Part shown: positions 9,691-20,742 of the stretch, one piece after another
How the letters are laid out: each line of letters begins with the position of its first letter
How positions within the stretch are numbered: position 1 is the stretch's first letter
DNA from: Symsagittifera roscoffensis
Lineage: Eukaryota; Xenacoelomorpha; Acoela; Convolutidae
Assembly: GCF_963678635.1 (NCBI RefSeq)
Contig: NC_087065.1
Span: forward strand, 20,165,623-20,225,622
Direction: 5' to 3'
Length of the DNA stretch: 60,000 nt
Made by a program: the position numbers and the translations under genes
Notes under the pieces: model-generated
The model's input: the letters and a program-made list of their open reading frames with translations, nothing else
What the model was told of the DNA's origin: nothing
Database searches by the model: none

Positions 9691-11729
9691 AAAAAAAACC
9701 AACTGAGTTAAACGATTTTAGTTGAACAAAAATTTAAGATTTGTTATTGAGTCCACTAGCAGAAGTAAAATCCTTGCTTATAAATTCGACAATTGCTAGA
9801 TCATAATTCATTTCAGCTTTTGCGCGGTAAAAATAAAAAAAGATGAAAAGTTCTGGCACAAAAAATTAATTGAAAATAAAACAATCGAAAACTTTTTACC
9901 TTAACCGTGATTGGCAATTGCTTAACAGGTTGAAAGAACCAAAAAAAAATATTCTTAAGATTAAAAGTGTTTTTTTTCTTTTACTTTACCAGAAGTTAAA
10001 TATCCTGAAAATCACTTTATTCGCAATATTTTTTGTTAGTTTTCATCTCAGCTCCAAATCCTTGATTGTCATCAAGTTCTCCACATAAACTTTTCTTATC
10101 ATCTTCAAACTTTGAGTAAAAACCGCAAACATTTTTTCTTTTTTTCTTTATTTCTCTTCTTTTAGTGCTTCAGCGAACGGTTAAACTTTCAATTTGAAGC
10201 ATTTGCTTTTGAATTGTGATAAATTTTGAGCATTAAATTTTTTTACTGCTCAACTTTGAAGAATTTGTCGCTGTATTATTCAACTTTTATTTAAAAAAAG
10301 TGATTTTCAAAATTCAGACAGCGGTATACCAGCACACTTTTTTGTACTCTTCGCGCTTAGCAAGAAACCTCCTCCTTGCATCCAAAATAATTAATGAGCT
10401 TTCAATTATAGCTCCGATCATTTGAAAATGGGGTAGGAACTTTGTATTCGGTTGTGTTTTGATTTTGTTTTCTTATTTTTTGTTTTCCAAGCAAAGTCAG
10501 CTAACACAAATAATCCTTGAAGAGAGTTGAGTGATATATCATATAAAAGCCCATATATTCGTAATTCGAGCGACCTTTAAAAAGTTCAAACAAATTACAA
10601 AGTATCGAGAAAAACTGAATTGAAACAAACTTATGGTGATTCGTATTCATTCGAGTCCAAAGTGAGCAAGAAGGCCTACATTAGCCTATTTTAATGACAA
10701 AAAAGCTTACAATAGCTTAATTTAAAACGTATAAACTTAGATTTAATTGCTTAAACTAATTTTTTTTGAGTTTTTGAAATCAAAAATTTCAAAAAATCAA
10801 AAAACTGCAAAAAAAAACTGAAAAAAAATCGAATTTTTTTAAAATGTATGTTTCGTTTCTCTAGTAATTTTTCTTTCAAAATTTGCGCTTCTGTCATGAT
10901 TTTAATTTGCTGAATTTAATATGACTGTAGAATATGCCCAATCTCTAGTTTTCTTCCAGCTCCTTTTGTTACACCATGCCGACAGAAAACGACACTAATT
11001 TGAAAAAACTTTTTTCTGGTATTTTTTTAAGAATATGGTCAGAACATTCTGTGCTACCTGGACAGTCACCAGCTATCCTTGTCCTATTTTTTTGTCACTG
11101 ACTAAATTGAAGCTCTCGTGTTTTACTTTTTTACTTTACTTTTCGTAATTCCGTAAAATATTATGAAGAGTTTTTGTTGCAATGAAGAAAAAGAGGTTTG
11201 TTTCCCGCCGGAGCTCATAGAAGAACCAACTCAACTTAACTTAACCAAGATTTACCAAAACTATAGGCTTCAAAGAGCTTGTGGGAAAATTCTAGGAGTT
11301 CTAACTTCATGTTTGATCAGTATTTAGGTCAGCAGGAGTGGAACAACCTCTCCGAGTTACTAAATCAAGAACGTGAAGTTCAGCCAGTTCATTTGCAAGA
11401 AAAACAGACTAAAAGATAAGCATCGAACAACGTTCAAGTAGTCTTACTAGTTCCTGCACCCAGTAATTGATGCCAATTTTTCCTTCAACGTTTTTTTTTT
11501 GAAACAAAGTCTCTTTTCTAAACTCTATTTTTTTTACTCGACGAGCAAGTGCGAAAAGTCTTGTAACATCTACAGCCCGCTTTAAGCATGATTCAAAATT
11601 TGATGAGCAACTCGTATAAAATTCATTCGGTTCATATGCCTTGTGAAGTTGTGTTTAGGTAGGCTAGCCCGGGTCGAGGTCCTAGACTCAAGTCCAGACT
11701 TTCTTGGGAATGTTTTGGCCTGTAACAAG
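9691..11729. other. AT-rich intergenic DNA
   Basis: Dominated by A- and T-runs. A 72-residue frame at 9870-10088 is low-complexity and not convincing. A 10-bp perfect inverted repeat, TTTTTGAAAT / ATTTCAAAAA, lies at 10771-10795. No gene or element is recognised. Confidence 0.4.
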
Positions 11730-11985
11730 CATTGGTAAAAGATAGAGTTTGAACCTGTTAAATTCGACAGTTATTTATGGTATCAAATTAGGGCTCTGAT
11801 TGAGAGGTCAGACTAAGACAGACAGATAGAATACTGATTGAAAGGCGGGTACCTGCCAACTCTTTACAGTAATAGAACAAACTCTCATGATTACAGATAA
11901 TAACTCAAATGATTGAAATCCAATTAGCAAGCCGTCACAATCCCTATAGTTCTAAAGTCTATATACAAAATAAAAAAAGTTAATA
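11730..11985 (-). repeat. Probable 3' LTR of the Ty3/gypsy-like element
   Basis: The block from ATTGGTAAAAGATAGAGTTTG through GGTCAGACTAAGACAG.CAGATAGA and CTCATGATTACAGAT to CCAATTAGCAAGC is a diverged copy of 16031-16195, 17381-17550 and 18846-19045. Those copies lie immediately upstream (minus-strand sense) of gag-like starts, while this one lies beyond the integrase end. It therefore fits a 3' LTR of about 250 bp. Exact LTR ends, primer site and polypurine tract were not resolved. Confidence 0.5.
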
Positions 11986-12159
11986 TAGCAGTTCTAGCAG
12001 CTTAGGGTAATGTTTCTAAAACTTAAGCTGTTCGCCGTCTCTCTCCTCATGATATGAGTTTCGAAATTTAATTTCTATCGCCGCTGGGATTTTCTTTTTC
12101 TTCTCGCACGTTGGGTTTTCTTTCATCTTCTTTGTCATCGAGTCAATCACAATTTCTCC

Positions 12160-13000
12160 TTAACTTGTCCACTGGCTGCCTCTGTCTCGTGTTTTTCCGG
12201 CTCTCCGAGCTCTAACTTGGCGTCTCAGATTCGTCGTCTTTCTGGCTGCTGTTCGAGAGATACACTTTTGATACTTTGATACTAATGCTGGTCTATTCAA
12301 CAAATTGTCCTTCGATTCAATTTTTTGGCTCTGGTCCCCCTTTTTCGTGCTTTCATCATTACCTTTTGCCTGGGTTATCCCTTCAGCAGTAGCAATGGTC
12401 TGCAATCGTGCCGCCAGTTCCACTGGGAATTGCAGTGGGTTCACCTCCGAGAGTCGAATTTCACCGACCTCATGCCCCAATGTTCATTTACCGGGGAGTG
12501 CATTAGCTCGCTTCTATCAGTATTTCAGAACCTTTTGAACCTGTTTGATGTGAAATATGATCCCCGATCGACGAGTTTTTCTCGGTACTCCATGCTGAGA
12601 TAGGTAGTTTTCTAGAAAGCTTATAACTTTTACTGCTGTGTTTGTTGTAGTCACCATAGCTGATAGAAATATCGAAAACCTATCAGTAGCGACCAGCACG
12701 TACGTTTGCTGCTTTTGAAAATGGTCACCCAAAAATCCAAATCTAAGCACTCCTTTGGTTCCCTCGGCTTAGAGATTTGGCCAAGTTTTGCCTTGGGTAG
12801 TAAGATTTTCAGATTCCTACAAGAATACGTGCACTGCTGATAGAAAATTGCGTTTGCTGCAGGACTGCGGTACATGTTTGGGGACCACATATCCCAGGCT
12901 GGCTCGAACATTTCCGTTTTCCGTGATGGTAGTAGTGTATCTTGGACACCACTGGTACTTGCAATGGTATGGGTATAACCAATTGCCCAGCTAACCATCA
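12160..13000 (-). pseudogene. Ty3/gypsy integrase, frameshifted
   Basis: Three overlapping minus-strand frames together cover an integrase. 12651-12998 contains the end of the zinc-binding region (IFYQQCTYSCRNLKILLP). 12517-12750 holds the core start (LVATDRFSIFLSAM) and the GVPRK segment that normally precedes the second catalytic aspartate. A frameshift there removes that aspartate from the frame. 12160-12480 is a basic tail (ARKTTNLRRQVRARR). It would have catalysed strand transfer of element DNA and is now inactive. It lies between the probable 3' LTR and RNase H, the Ty3/gypsy order. Confidence 0.7.
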
Positions 13001-13885
13001 GCAGTCGTTCCTTAGCGACAAGTCGTTTTGCGTATTGCGTTCAGTACGATCTCTTTTTGGTAGTTTTATTTGACGTTGGTGTTATACTGCACTATTTTAC
13101 GCAATTTTTTAATAATTTAGTTTCTAATGATATGTTTGATGCGATACTTTCTAAATTAAAATTTGGACGATGAAGTAGTTGTCTTAACTATTTCACAATC
13201 CCGTTAATTTTAATGACATGGCTTGCTGATTCGGTAAACTGCAGGGAGTAATTTGCTTGACAGCCATGAATGAATTCAGAAGGCGGTATTGCTTTTGGGT
13301 TCTCGGATAGTTTTTGTTTATGCTTCAATTCCTCGATTACTATCAGTATTCTTAAAGCTTCAATTGAGATTTGGGTCCAACTTAGTTGGTTTATAAATAT
13401 TTGAGGTTATTGCCATGACGGGGAATAAAGGTCTTGAAATTTGATTCATTATGTGAGTGTAATTTGAATTTTCTTCAAATTTGACCGTCTTGCAGGGTAA
13501 TGATGTATAGCTCACACTAAAAAACCCAAGGATTTAATTGATTCATGTGATATAAAAATATTTCGATTTTGGTTGGTCGACTCGCTCGGATTTTTTGCCC
13601 TTGTTCGTTTTTTTTTGAATATGTTCTCTGTTTTCTATTCTAATTGGCTAAGATGCGATTGGCTTAAAACAGTTTTCGGACGTTTCCGATAGAATTTACA
13701 GACCGGCAGATTTTCCAAATCAAAACCAAAGAACATCGCGTTCATTTTTTCTACCGTAAACATGCTATCATGTTGACTGATAGGCTTTGTAGGGTCACCG
13801 TGGTGACTTGGAAAAAACCCAGCAACCCAATTTCTGCTCCTTGCTCTTGTTCAATGACAAAACTGAATGGTATTAGTCCGTCTAG
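13001..13885. other. Decayed internal part of the gypsy element
   Basis: Between the integrase and RNase H fragments. No frame longer than 60 codons survives. By position it should derive from the RNase H/integrase linker. Confidence 0.35.
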
Positions 13886-14101
13886 CTATCTGGTTAGTAC
13901 TGAAAAGAGGGTTTTATGATTCTTGTTACTTCGGTTTAACAGTGAGACTAGGGCTTTATATTCAGTTTTTCCTGGGGATGGTCTTCTCAAGGTATAAATT
14001 TGGAAATATTCTGCCAAAATAGTACATCCGACTTCTCCAACCCGTTGGAAGAATAATTCATCTCCGCCGCGTTTAGAAATCGTGAAGCAAAAGAGATTCA
14101 T
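13886..14101 (-). pseudogene. Gypsy RNase H fragment
   Basis: A 71-residue frame with a decayed RNase H pattern: SKRGGDELFFQRV resembles the D-A-S-K-x-G-x-G-A-x-L-x-Q start of Ty3/gypsy RNase H, and ILAEYFQIYTLRRPS ... EYKALVSLL matches the S-R-x-L-x-x-x-E-x-x-Y-x-A-L-V segment. It lies downstream of RT on the same strand. No activity is expected. Confidence 0.55.
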
Positions 14102-14442
14102 TGCTAACCCTTGAATCCTTTAAAGCCTTAGGCTGTTGTTAGTTGCATCACAGACCATCCCTATGTCCTAGTGGTTTTCGAAATAATTACGCTCGACAAA
14201 ATTAGCTTATCTCCGCTTATGATTTTGCAACGCCGACTCGCACACTTCAGTACAGTTATAATCGTGTTTTTAGATGTAAACTTAATGGCGATGACAACTC
14301 GGTCGTTGCCGGTAAAATTTTATGCAGACTCTGTATTGCGGGCATAAGGCAGTTTAGCTGCGTGACCGTTCATGAGGCGGAAGATCGGTGACATCTTCAA
14401 TTTTAGAGGTTGCAATCTCGATTCCGTAGCCCGATGGCCAAG

Positions 14443-14720
14443 TCATTGGTATTTTCGTTTCGGACATTCGCAGTTTGGAAACTTTAGTGACAGTTTCTCG
14501 CAATCTATTTTGCGCAAAAACTTCTGAAACAAAGAACTGTTTTCGGTTTCGATTCCCTTGATTGTCACTAATAAGTTATCGATAAATGCGTTTGCTTGAG
14601 AGAAATCGCTAAAATCTGATTCCATGATCTCTTGGAACTCGGCTACTTATGATGGCAGACCTTAAAATCCTGTTCAAAATCAGTACAATTCGGTAGATGT
14701 CCCCTTGGCTAGAAAAAATT
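14443..14720 (-). pseudogene. Gypsy reverse transcriptase fragment
   Basis: The frame at 14443-14625 contains ANAFIDNLLVTIKG, the degenerate counterpart of the Y-x-D-D-x-L-V catalytic box (second aspartate now Asn). It is followed by a K-F-L-R-K-x-x-C-E-x-L-S-L-K segment and the P-x-C-E stretch typical of Ty3/gypsy RT. Just upstream, to about 14720, interrupted codons still read GLPS and VAEFQEIME, the motif before the catalytic box. Stops and frameshifts break it. Confidence 0.65.
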
Positions 14721-15274
14721 TACCTTGCACGCTCGTTTCTTTCTTCATAGTATTTGCCCGTTCCCATAAGTTAAGTCCACTGTTGTAAAGTATACTTCCC
14801 TCTGTTGCTTTTCCCGGATTAGTTGTTTTTTGATATCAACAAAATTTTCGATGATTGGCATCTCGTATTTGTTTTCATGGAACTGCACGGAACCTTTTTT
14901 TCTCAAGAATGACTATCGGTGAGAGTCCACTTTATGACTTTAGACTTTTCCATTTTAGTTAAGAGTGTAGGGAACAACTAAATGAAATTTTGCTAAGATT
15001 TTTGAAGTCCTCCTTCTTTTTTCTAGAATCTGGCTGTTGCTACCACCTACTTCTGCCCCTTGGATTTTCATGATTGGTCCCTCTGGGTTTGCCTGCATTG
15101 TTTGTAGTCCCGCACTATACTTGAGGTCTCATCCCACAATTGACGGCCCGCTTCTCCTCCTTATACTCTGACTTCTGCTCAGTTTGTACACTTCTGCGCT
15201 GCATACGTTTTCCCTAAGGCCTATTTTCTTGCAAAAAAAATTTTTAACGACAATGCAGAGCCTCTTTGCAGATG
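14721..15274. other. Decayed gag-pol junction region of the gypsy element
   Basis: By position between RT and the gag-like repeat units, this should correspond to the N-terminal RT, protease and gag end. I could not recognise a motif in any frame. Confidence 0.3.
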
Positions 15275-16800
15275 GTCAGCCGTGAAATTTGGTTGGCCAC
15301 AGTTATAGCTTTTCCGGTCCAGCGTTCTGGTTCCTCTGCGGTTTTGGTATTTCCAATTTCTCACCATGACTTGAAGAGTTCCCGCAGGTGTTTCGTTCAG
15401 GCTTCCTGCTGGTCCTGTCGTGCTTCCTTCGTACATTTTGCCTGTTTTTTTTGCCTCTTTCGTATGATTTAGCTTGCTTCACGGCCTCTTTCAGGCATTT
15501 TGTTTCCCTGTTCGTTCACAGCATTCCAATTCCGCATAATAGAGATCGGTAGTTCCCGTACCATCTTCCGTTCATGTGCAAATAGAACTCACCTGGCCAC
15601 CGTTCCGCTTGAATCGTCGTAGAAATATTCTAAATTTTCTCCTTCCTTCTGATACCGAGACAAAATCTGGTACATTTTTTTGCCTTATTCTTTTTTTTTC
15701 TTGAAGAGCATTTTCAAACATCGCGAATTTGTGAAAAAAAAGTTCCCATTATCAATGCGGTTGCTAGTGATGCAACGCGGGTTTTCTTCGTATACTGAGC
15801 ATAAGTGCAAACTCGAGATGAGTGTCCGTTCTTCTTCCCACCATGGTTTGTTGTTGATTTCCCCGGTTAAAATGGTTATTTGCGCAACATACAGCACCGC
15901 GTTCAAGAGATACTTCAGAGAAGGTTTTGTTTCCATTGTTGGCGTAACAGTTAGGACTCCGCTTCGTTCAGTCTCCAAAGTGCCACACTCCCCAAGGTTT
16001 TCCCCAGCTGCTGGCTGCGCCATAGTGAGTATTGGTAAAAGATAGAGTTTGAATATGCTCATTCCGATTGTATTTGCTGGTTTCAAACCAAGATTTTGAT
16101 TTAGCGGTCAGACTAAGACAGGCAGATAGAGTGAAAGATAAAACTCTCATGATTATAGATAAAAATTCAAAATAATGACATCCAATAAGTAACACTCACA
16201 CTGCTCCAGACTTCCGCGAAATATACTTTGTCTGTCCAAATTTTAACGATCGAGATTTGCATTTTCCAGATTTTTGCTATATAAAAGTCAGTCGAGATTA
16301 TCGTTGCCAAGACGGAGACTGCAAGATTTGCCAGGTCAAGACTGATGCAACCCACGTTGCGACTAGTGTTCAGACTTTCAAGAATTAAACTCTTGGCGAG
16401 ATTCCTAATTTGGGTCTGGATCCGGATCTAGCGGGACCCAAAAAATCTGGACTTCGACCAGGGAGATAAGGCTTAGACCAAAGTCAGGTTGCTCACTCAC
16501 AACTTTTATCGCGTGATGTGCACTTTCGCATTGCTTGCATCCGTCTTCTTCATGTTGCACTATGCTTGCTACTTTCGTTTTTGCTTGCCCCCGTTTGTTT
16601 AAAAAATCACCAATCAGAAAAAATAATGCCAAAAAAATTGGATCCACTACTCATTAATTATCAGTTCTTTTTGTTGTTTTTTTTGCACAGAACAGTGTTA
16701 TTTGATGACCGCCATCCTATAAGCTACTGTTTTGACAAAAAACGGGGTCCCGAGAGCTGCGGCTTAATTTCTTGATATTTTTGTGATATTTTTAAAATAG
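15275..16800 (-). repeat. Gypsy 5'-end unit A (gag start, LTR, upstream part)
   Basis: First of three diverged head-to-tail units. In minus-strand sense it holds an upstream segment (about 16800-16200), an LTR-like block (about 16195-16031), and a gag-like frame starting at the ATG near 16023 (MAQPAAGENLGECGTLE) running to 15685. The gag-like frame can be extended upstream to 16086. Landmarks on the plus strand are GCCGTGAAATTTGGTTGGCC, CTTCCGTTCATGTGCAAAT and GATACCGAGACAA. Function of the gag-like peptide is inferred only from its place next to the LTR-like block. Confidence 0.55.
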
Positions 16801-16819
16801 CTCCTAAAAGGTTCTCTGA

Positions 16820-18030
16820 TTCGCGGCCTCTTTCAGTGTTTTTGTTTCCCAGTTCATTCTCAGCATTCTAATTCCGCATAATAAAGATCGGAAGTTCCCG
16901 TACCATCTTCCGTTCATGTGCAAATTGAACTCGTCTGGCCACTGTTCAGCTTAAATTGTGGTAAAAATGTTCTAAATTTTCTCCGTCTTTCTGATACCGA
17001 GACAATATCTGTTATATTTTATTTGTCCTATTCATTATTTTTTCTCGAAGAGCTTTTTGCAAGCTTCGCGAGTTTGTGAGTAAAAAAAGTTTCCTTATAC
17101 GATGCGGTTGCTAGTGGGACAACGCGGGTTTCCTTAGTATCCTGAGCATAAGTGCAATTTCGAGATGAAAGTCCGTTCTTCTTCCTACCGTGGTTTTCTG
17201 TTGATTTCCCCGGTTAAAGTGGTTATTTGCGCAACATACAGCACCGCGTTCAAGAGATACTTCAGAGAAGATTTTGTTTCCATTGTTGGCGTAACAGTTA
17301 GGACTCCGCTTCGTTCAGTCTCCAAAGTGCCACACTCCCCAAGGTTTTCCCCAGCTGCTGGCTGCGCCATAGTGAGTATTGGTAAAAGATAGAGCTTGAA
17401 TATGCTCATTCCGATTGTATTTGCTTGTTTCGAATCAGGTTTTGATTTAGCGTTCGGACTAAGTCAGGCAGATAGAGTGAAATATAAAAAACTCTCATGA
17501 TTACAGACAGAAAAATTTCAAAAGATTGACATCCAATAAGAAACACTCACACTGCTCCAGACATTCGCGAACTATACTTTGTATGTCCAAATTTTAATGA
17601 TCGATATTTGCATTTTCCAGGTTTTTGCTACAAAAAAGTCAGTCGAGATTCTCGTGACCAAGACGGAGACGCCACGACTAGTGCAGCTCAAGAAAGGGCG
17701 CGACAAAGGCGAAGACTGCAAGGCTTACCACATCGAGACTGATGCAACCCACGGTGCGACTAGTGTTCAGACTTTCAAGAATCCAACTCTTAGCGAGAGT
17801 CCTAATTTGGGTCTGGATCCGGATCTAGCGCGACCCACAATGTCTGGACTTCGACCAGGTAGATGAGGTTAAGACCAAAGTCAGGTTGCTCGCTCACAAC
17901 TTTTATCGTGTGATATGCATTTTCGCATTGCTTGCAACCGTCTTCAAATTGGGGTCCCAAAAGCTGCGCCAATTTTTCTTGATATTTTTGTGACACTTTT
18001 GATATAATTCCTAAAAGGTTTTCATGCTAA
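16820..18030 (-). repeat. Gypsy 5'-end unit B
   Basis: Second unit, closest to unit A. The gag-like frame at 17185-17409 repeats MAQPAAGENLGECGTLETER almost unchanged, and the LTR-like block lies at about 17381-17550. The upstream part encodes on the minus strand a frame (17802-17996) also present in unit A, sharing GCKQCE and VVSEQPDFGL, so that part may have been coding too. Part of the internal segment seen in unit A near 16560-16740 is missing here. Confidence 0.55.
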
Positions 18031-18049
18031 AACAACCCCTAGTCTGAAC

Positions 18050-19500
18050 AGCAGATGTTGAGCCGTGAAATTGGGTTGGCCCCAGTTATAGGATTTCCGG
18101 TCCAGCATTCTGGGTTCTCCGTTGTTTTGATGATTTCCACGTTCCCACCATGATTTTATGAGCTCCCTCTAGGGCCATGTTACGGCTTCCTAAGAACCCT
18201 GTAGTGCGTCTTTTGTAAATTTTTCTTGTTTTTTTTTGCCTCGCTCGCATGACATAGCTTGCTTTGCTTCAGTGTCTTTTCCGGGGTTATTGTTCCCATG
18301 CACAGTTCGTTCTCAGCATCCCAACTTCGCTTTTTAAGGTTGAAAATTCTTCCGTTCCTGTGCCATAAGATTACACCTGGCCTCGATTCTGCTTAACTCG
18401 GCGTAGAAGTGCTCCAAATTTTCTCCTTCTCACTGCTGCCGAGACAATATCTGGTACATTTTATTTGTCTCATTCTTTTTTTTCTTGAAGAGCATTTTAA
18501 GAAAATCGCAATTTTGTGAGTAGAGAAAATGGTTCCCTATTCAATGCGGTTGCTAGTTGTGTAACGCGGGTTTCCGCCGTATCTTGAGCATAAGTGAAAG
18601 TTCAAGATGAGTGTCCGTTCCTCTTCCTACCTCAGTTTTCCGTTGATTTCCCCTATTAAAGCGCCGATTTGCTCTAAAAATAGCTACGGGTCCCAGATAC
18701 ACTCCGATGAAACAATGCCGGGTTTTGGCACCATTGTCCAAGGAAAACGTTGCTTTCAAGGCAGTTTTGGCTCCACATGGTCCTGTATCCAAAGTGCCCC
18801 ATTCCCCAAGGTTTGCTCCAGCTGCTGGCTGTGGCATAACAAGGATTGGTAAAACATAGCGTTTGTATATAAAAATACCGTCTGTTCTTTCTTGTATCAA
18901 ATCATGAATCTGGTTTAGGGGTCAGAATATAACAGACAGACATAGTTCTAATTGACAGACAGGTACCCGTTTCACTTTACAGTGATAGAATAAACTCTCG
19001 TGATTATAGATAAAACATCAAATGAATGACATCCAATAAGTAACCCTCACACTAGTCCAGATTTTCGCGAACCAATTTTGGTATGTCCAGACTGTCACAA
19101 AAGAGATCTGCTGTTCCAGTTTTTCGCCATATAAAAACCAGCCAAGATTGTCGTAACCAAGATGAAGACGACACGACCAGCAACCTCGATCCGGGAGATT
19201 ATGTTGAGCGAATTATCAGGTTGCTCGCTCACAACCTCTCTCGCTCTTTTGAATTGCCTTCAACCGCCTGCTTTATGTGATACTATGTTTGCTAAATTCG
19301 CTTTGCTTGCAGTCGCTTCCTTAAGAACTCACACATCAGAAATTATTGTCAAAATGTATTGGTCTTGTTACTCAATTAATTATCAGTTATTTGACAAAAA
19401 TATTGTGGTACCAAGAGCTGCGGCAATTTTTTTTGATGTTTTTGCGATATTTTTGTAATAATTCAAAGTCAGGTTCTCATGCCAAACCGATTCCTAGTCG
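18050..19500 (-). repeat. Gypsy 5'-end unit C
   Basis: Third and most diverged unit. The plus-strand landmark GCCGTGAAATTGGGTTGGCC at 18063 matches unit A at 15283. The gag-like frame 18553-18900 has MPQPAAGANLGEWGTLDT. The LTR-like block lies at about 18846-19045. Like the 11.73-kb LTR, it retains a segment with ACAGACAGGTACC that units A and B lack. Confidence 0.55.
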
Positions 19501-20317
19501 GTACAGTAGTATGTAATGGTGGCTGGAAAAACGACACCTGTTTTTCGATTTGCCATTAAAATGACCCCAATGACCCCAAAAGGGGTATGGGGGGTTGGAA
19601 GAGCTCATTTTCAGGCCACTCTGCGAAAAAGGGTATGGAAAAATTTTTTTGATTGCTTCAGGTTTTCCATTATTTTTTTCCACCCTAAAATCACCGCGCT
19701 TTATATTTAGAGTTTTTTATAAGATTTCTCACCACGTATGGAAAACTATCAATTACTTCCATCATGGTAAGTTTAGGTTGTTGGTTTGATTAGACCCCTC
19801 GCGAGAGAATTGACAGCTTTTTTTCAGTCAAACAAGCAAATTTGAAAAACTTTTTTTCTTAAGTGAGTAGTACTATGAAGCTAATTTTTCACCAAGTTTC
19901 GTTTGCAGCTCAATGCTCAACTGAACATTTGTTAAAATACGTTTTTCTTGTTTATACTAAGACGCGATAAGTTTTTTCATTTTTTACTTTCAATGTATAA
20001 GTTTTATGTGAGATTTTTACTTTCAATGTGTAAATTGTATACTATTTTGGCTATTCTGCTCATATTGAGAATTTTAGCTATACATATTTGGTTACTAAAC
20101 TCGACTTACAAGGAGAAGATATCAATCTACAATGCGAAAGGAGAGTTGCAATGACAAAGAACGTTTCTCCTTCCTTTCACTATTGTAACTATAGTAATTT
20201 CACTATAATAACAAAAACTGTTGTACAAAAAAAATCAAACAAGCCTAAAATGCAAAAGATAAAGTATCTAGGCCTTATGAGGGTCAGGGAAATCACAAAA
20301 AATGATTTTTCAAAAGA
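19501..20317. other. AT-rich DNA, nothing recognised
   Basis: Short overlapping frames only. A 10-bp direct duplication, AATGACCCCA/AATGACCCCA, lies near 19560-19578. No domain is recognised. Confidence 0.35.
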
Positions 20318-20742
20318 TTGATTTCGACAATTTCAGTCAATGCATCGACCCCATTACCAAACATCTTTCAATATTTTGGGAGGAGAAGTATTTTAGTTTT
20401 TAATGATGTAAGAGATTTTACGGGCTGCACTATTGAGTATAAACGGTCCAGTCTTATCCATACTCTAACGAATATGCATGCACTCTCATGTCACAAAACT
20501 TCATCTCCGACTACCCTGTTGATATCTTTGCTGGAGCCCAAATGATGTTTTTCAACTTGGAAATCACTCCTAATCAGAGTCATTGTGACACCAAAGCACC
20601 GTTGCTGAGAGCCATGGATACTAATCGACAAGGGAAAACAGTTACGCATGCAGTATTGAACCAAAACATCGCAAAATTTTATGGAACTTGGATTATGAAA
20701 AAATGTCCCACTCATCAAAATGGAATAGAAACTGTATGGTAA
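20318..20742 (+). pseudogene. Possible Polinton-type minor capsid protein, decayed
   Basis: Two overlapping frames (20318-20545 and 20488-20742). The second contains VDIFAGAQMMFFNLEI and then CDTKAPLLRAMDTNRQGK. This resembles the segment of Maverick/Polinton minor capsid proteins in which a membrane- or vertex-exposed strand is followed by a conserved A-P-L-L-R and a G-x-x-V stretch. The frame stops soon after. The assignment depends on this one motif and on polymerase remnants 3 kb downstream on the same strand. It is broken and cannot encode the full protein. Confidence 0.35.

Noticed and set aside
9870-10088. 72-residue frame in AT-rich DNA
   Set aside because: Low-complexity Lys/Phe/Leu composition expected of A- and T-runs.
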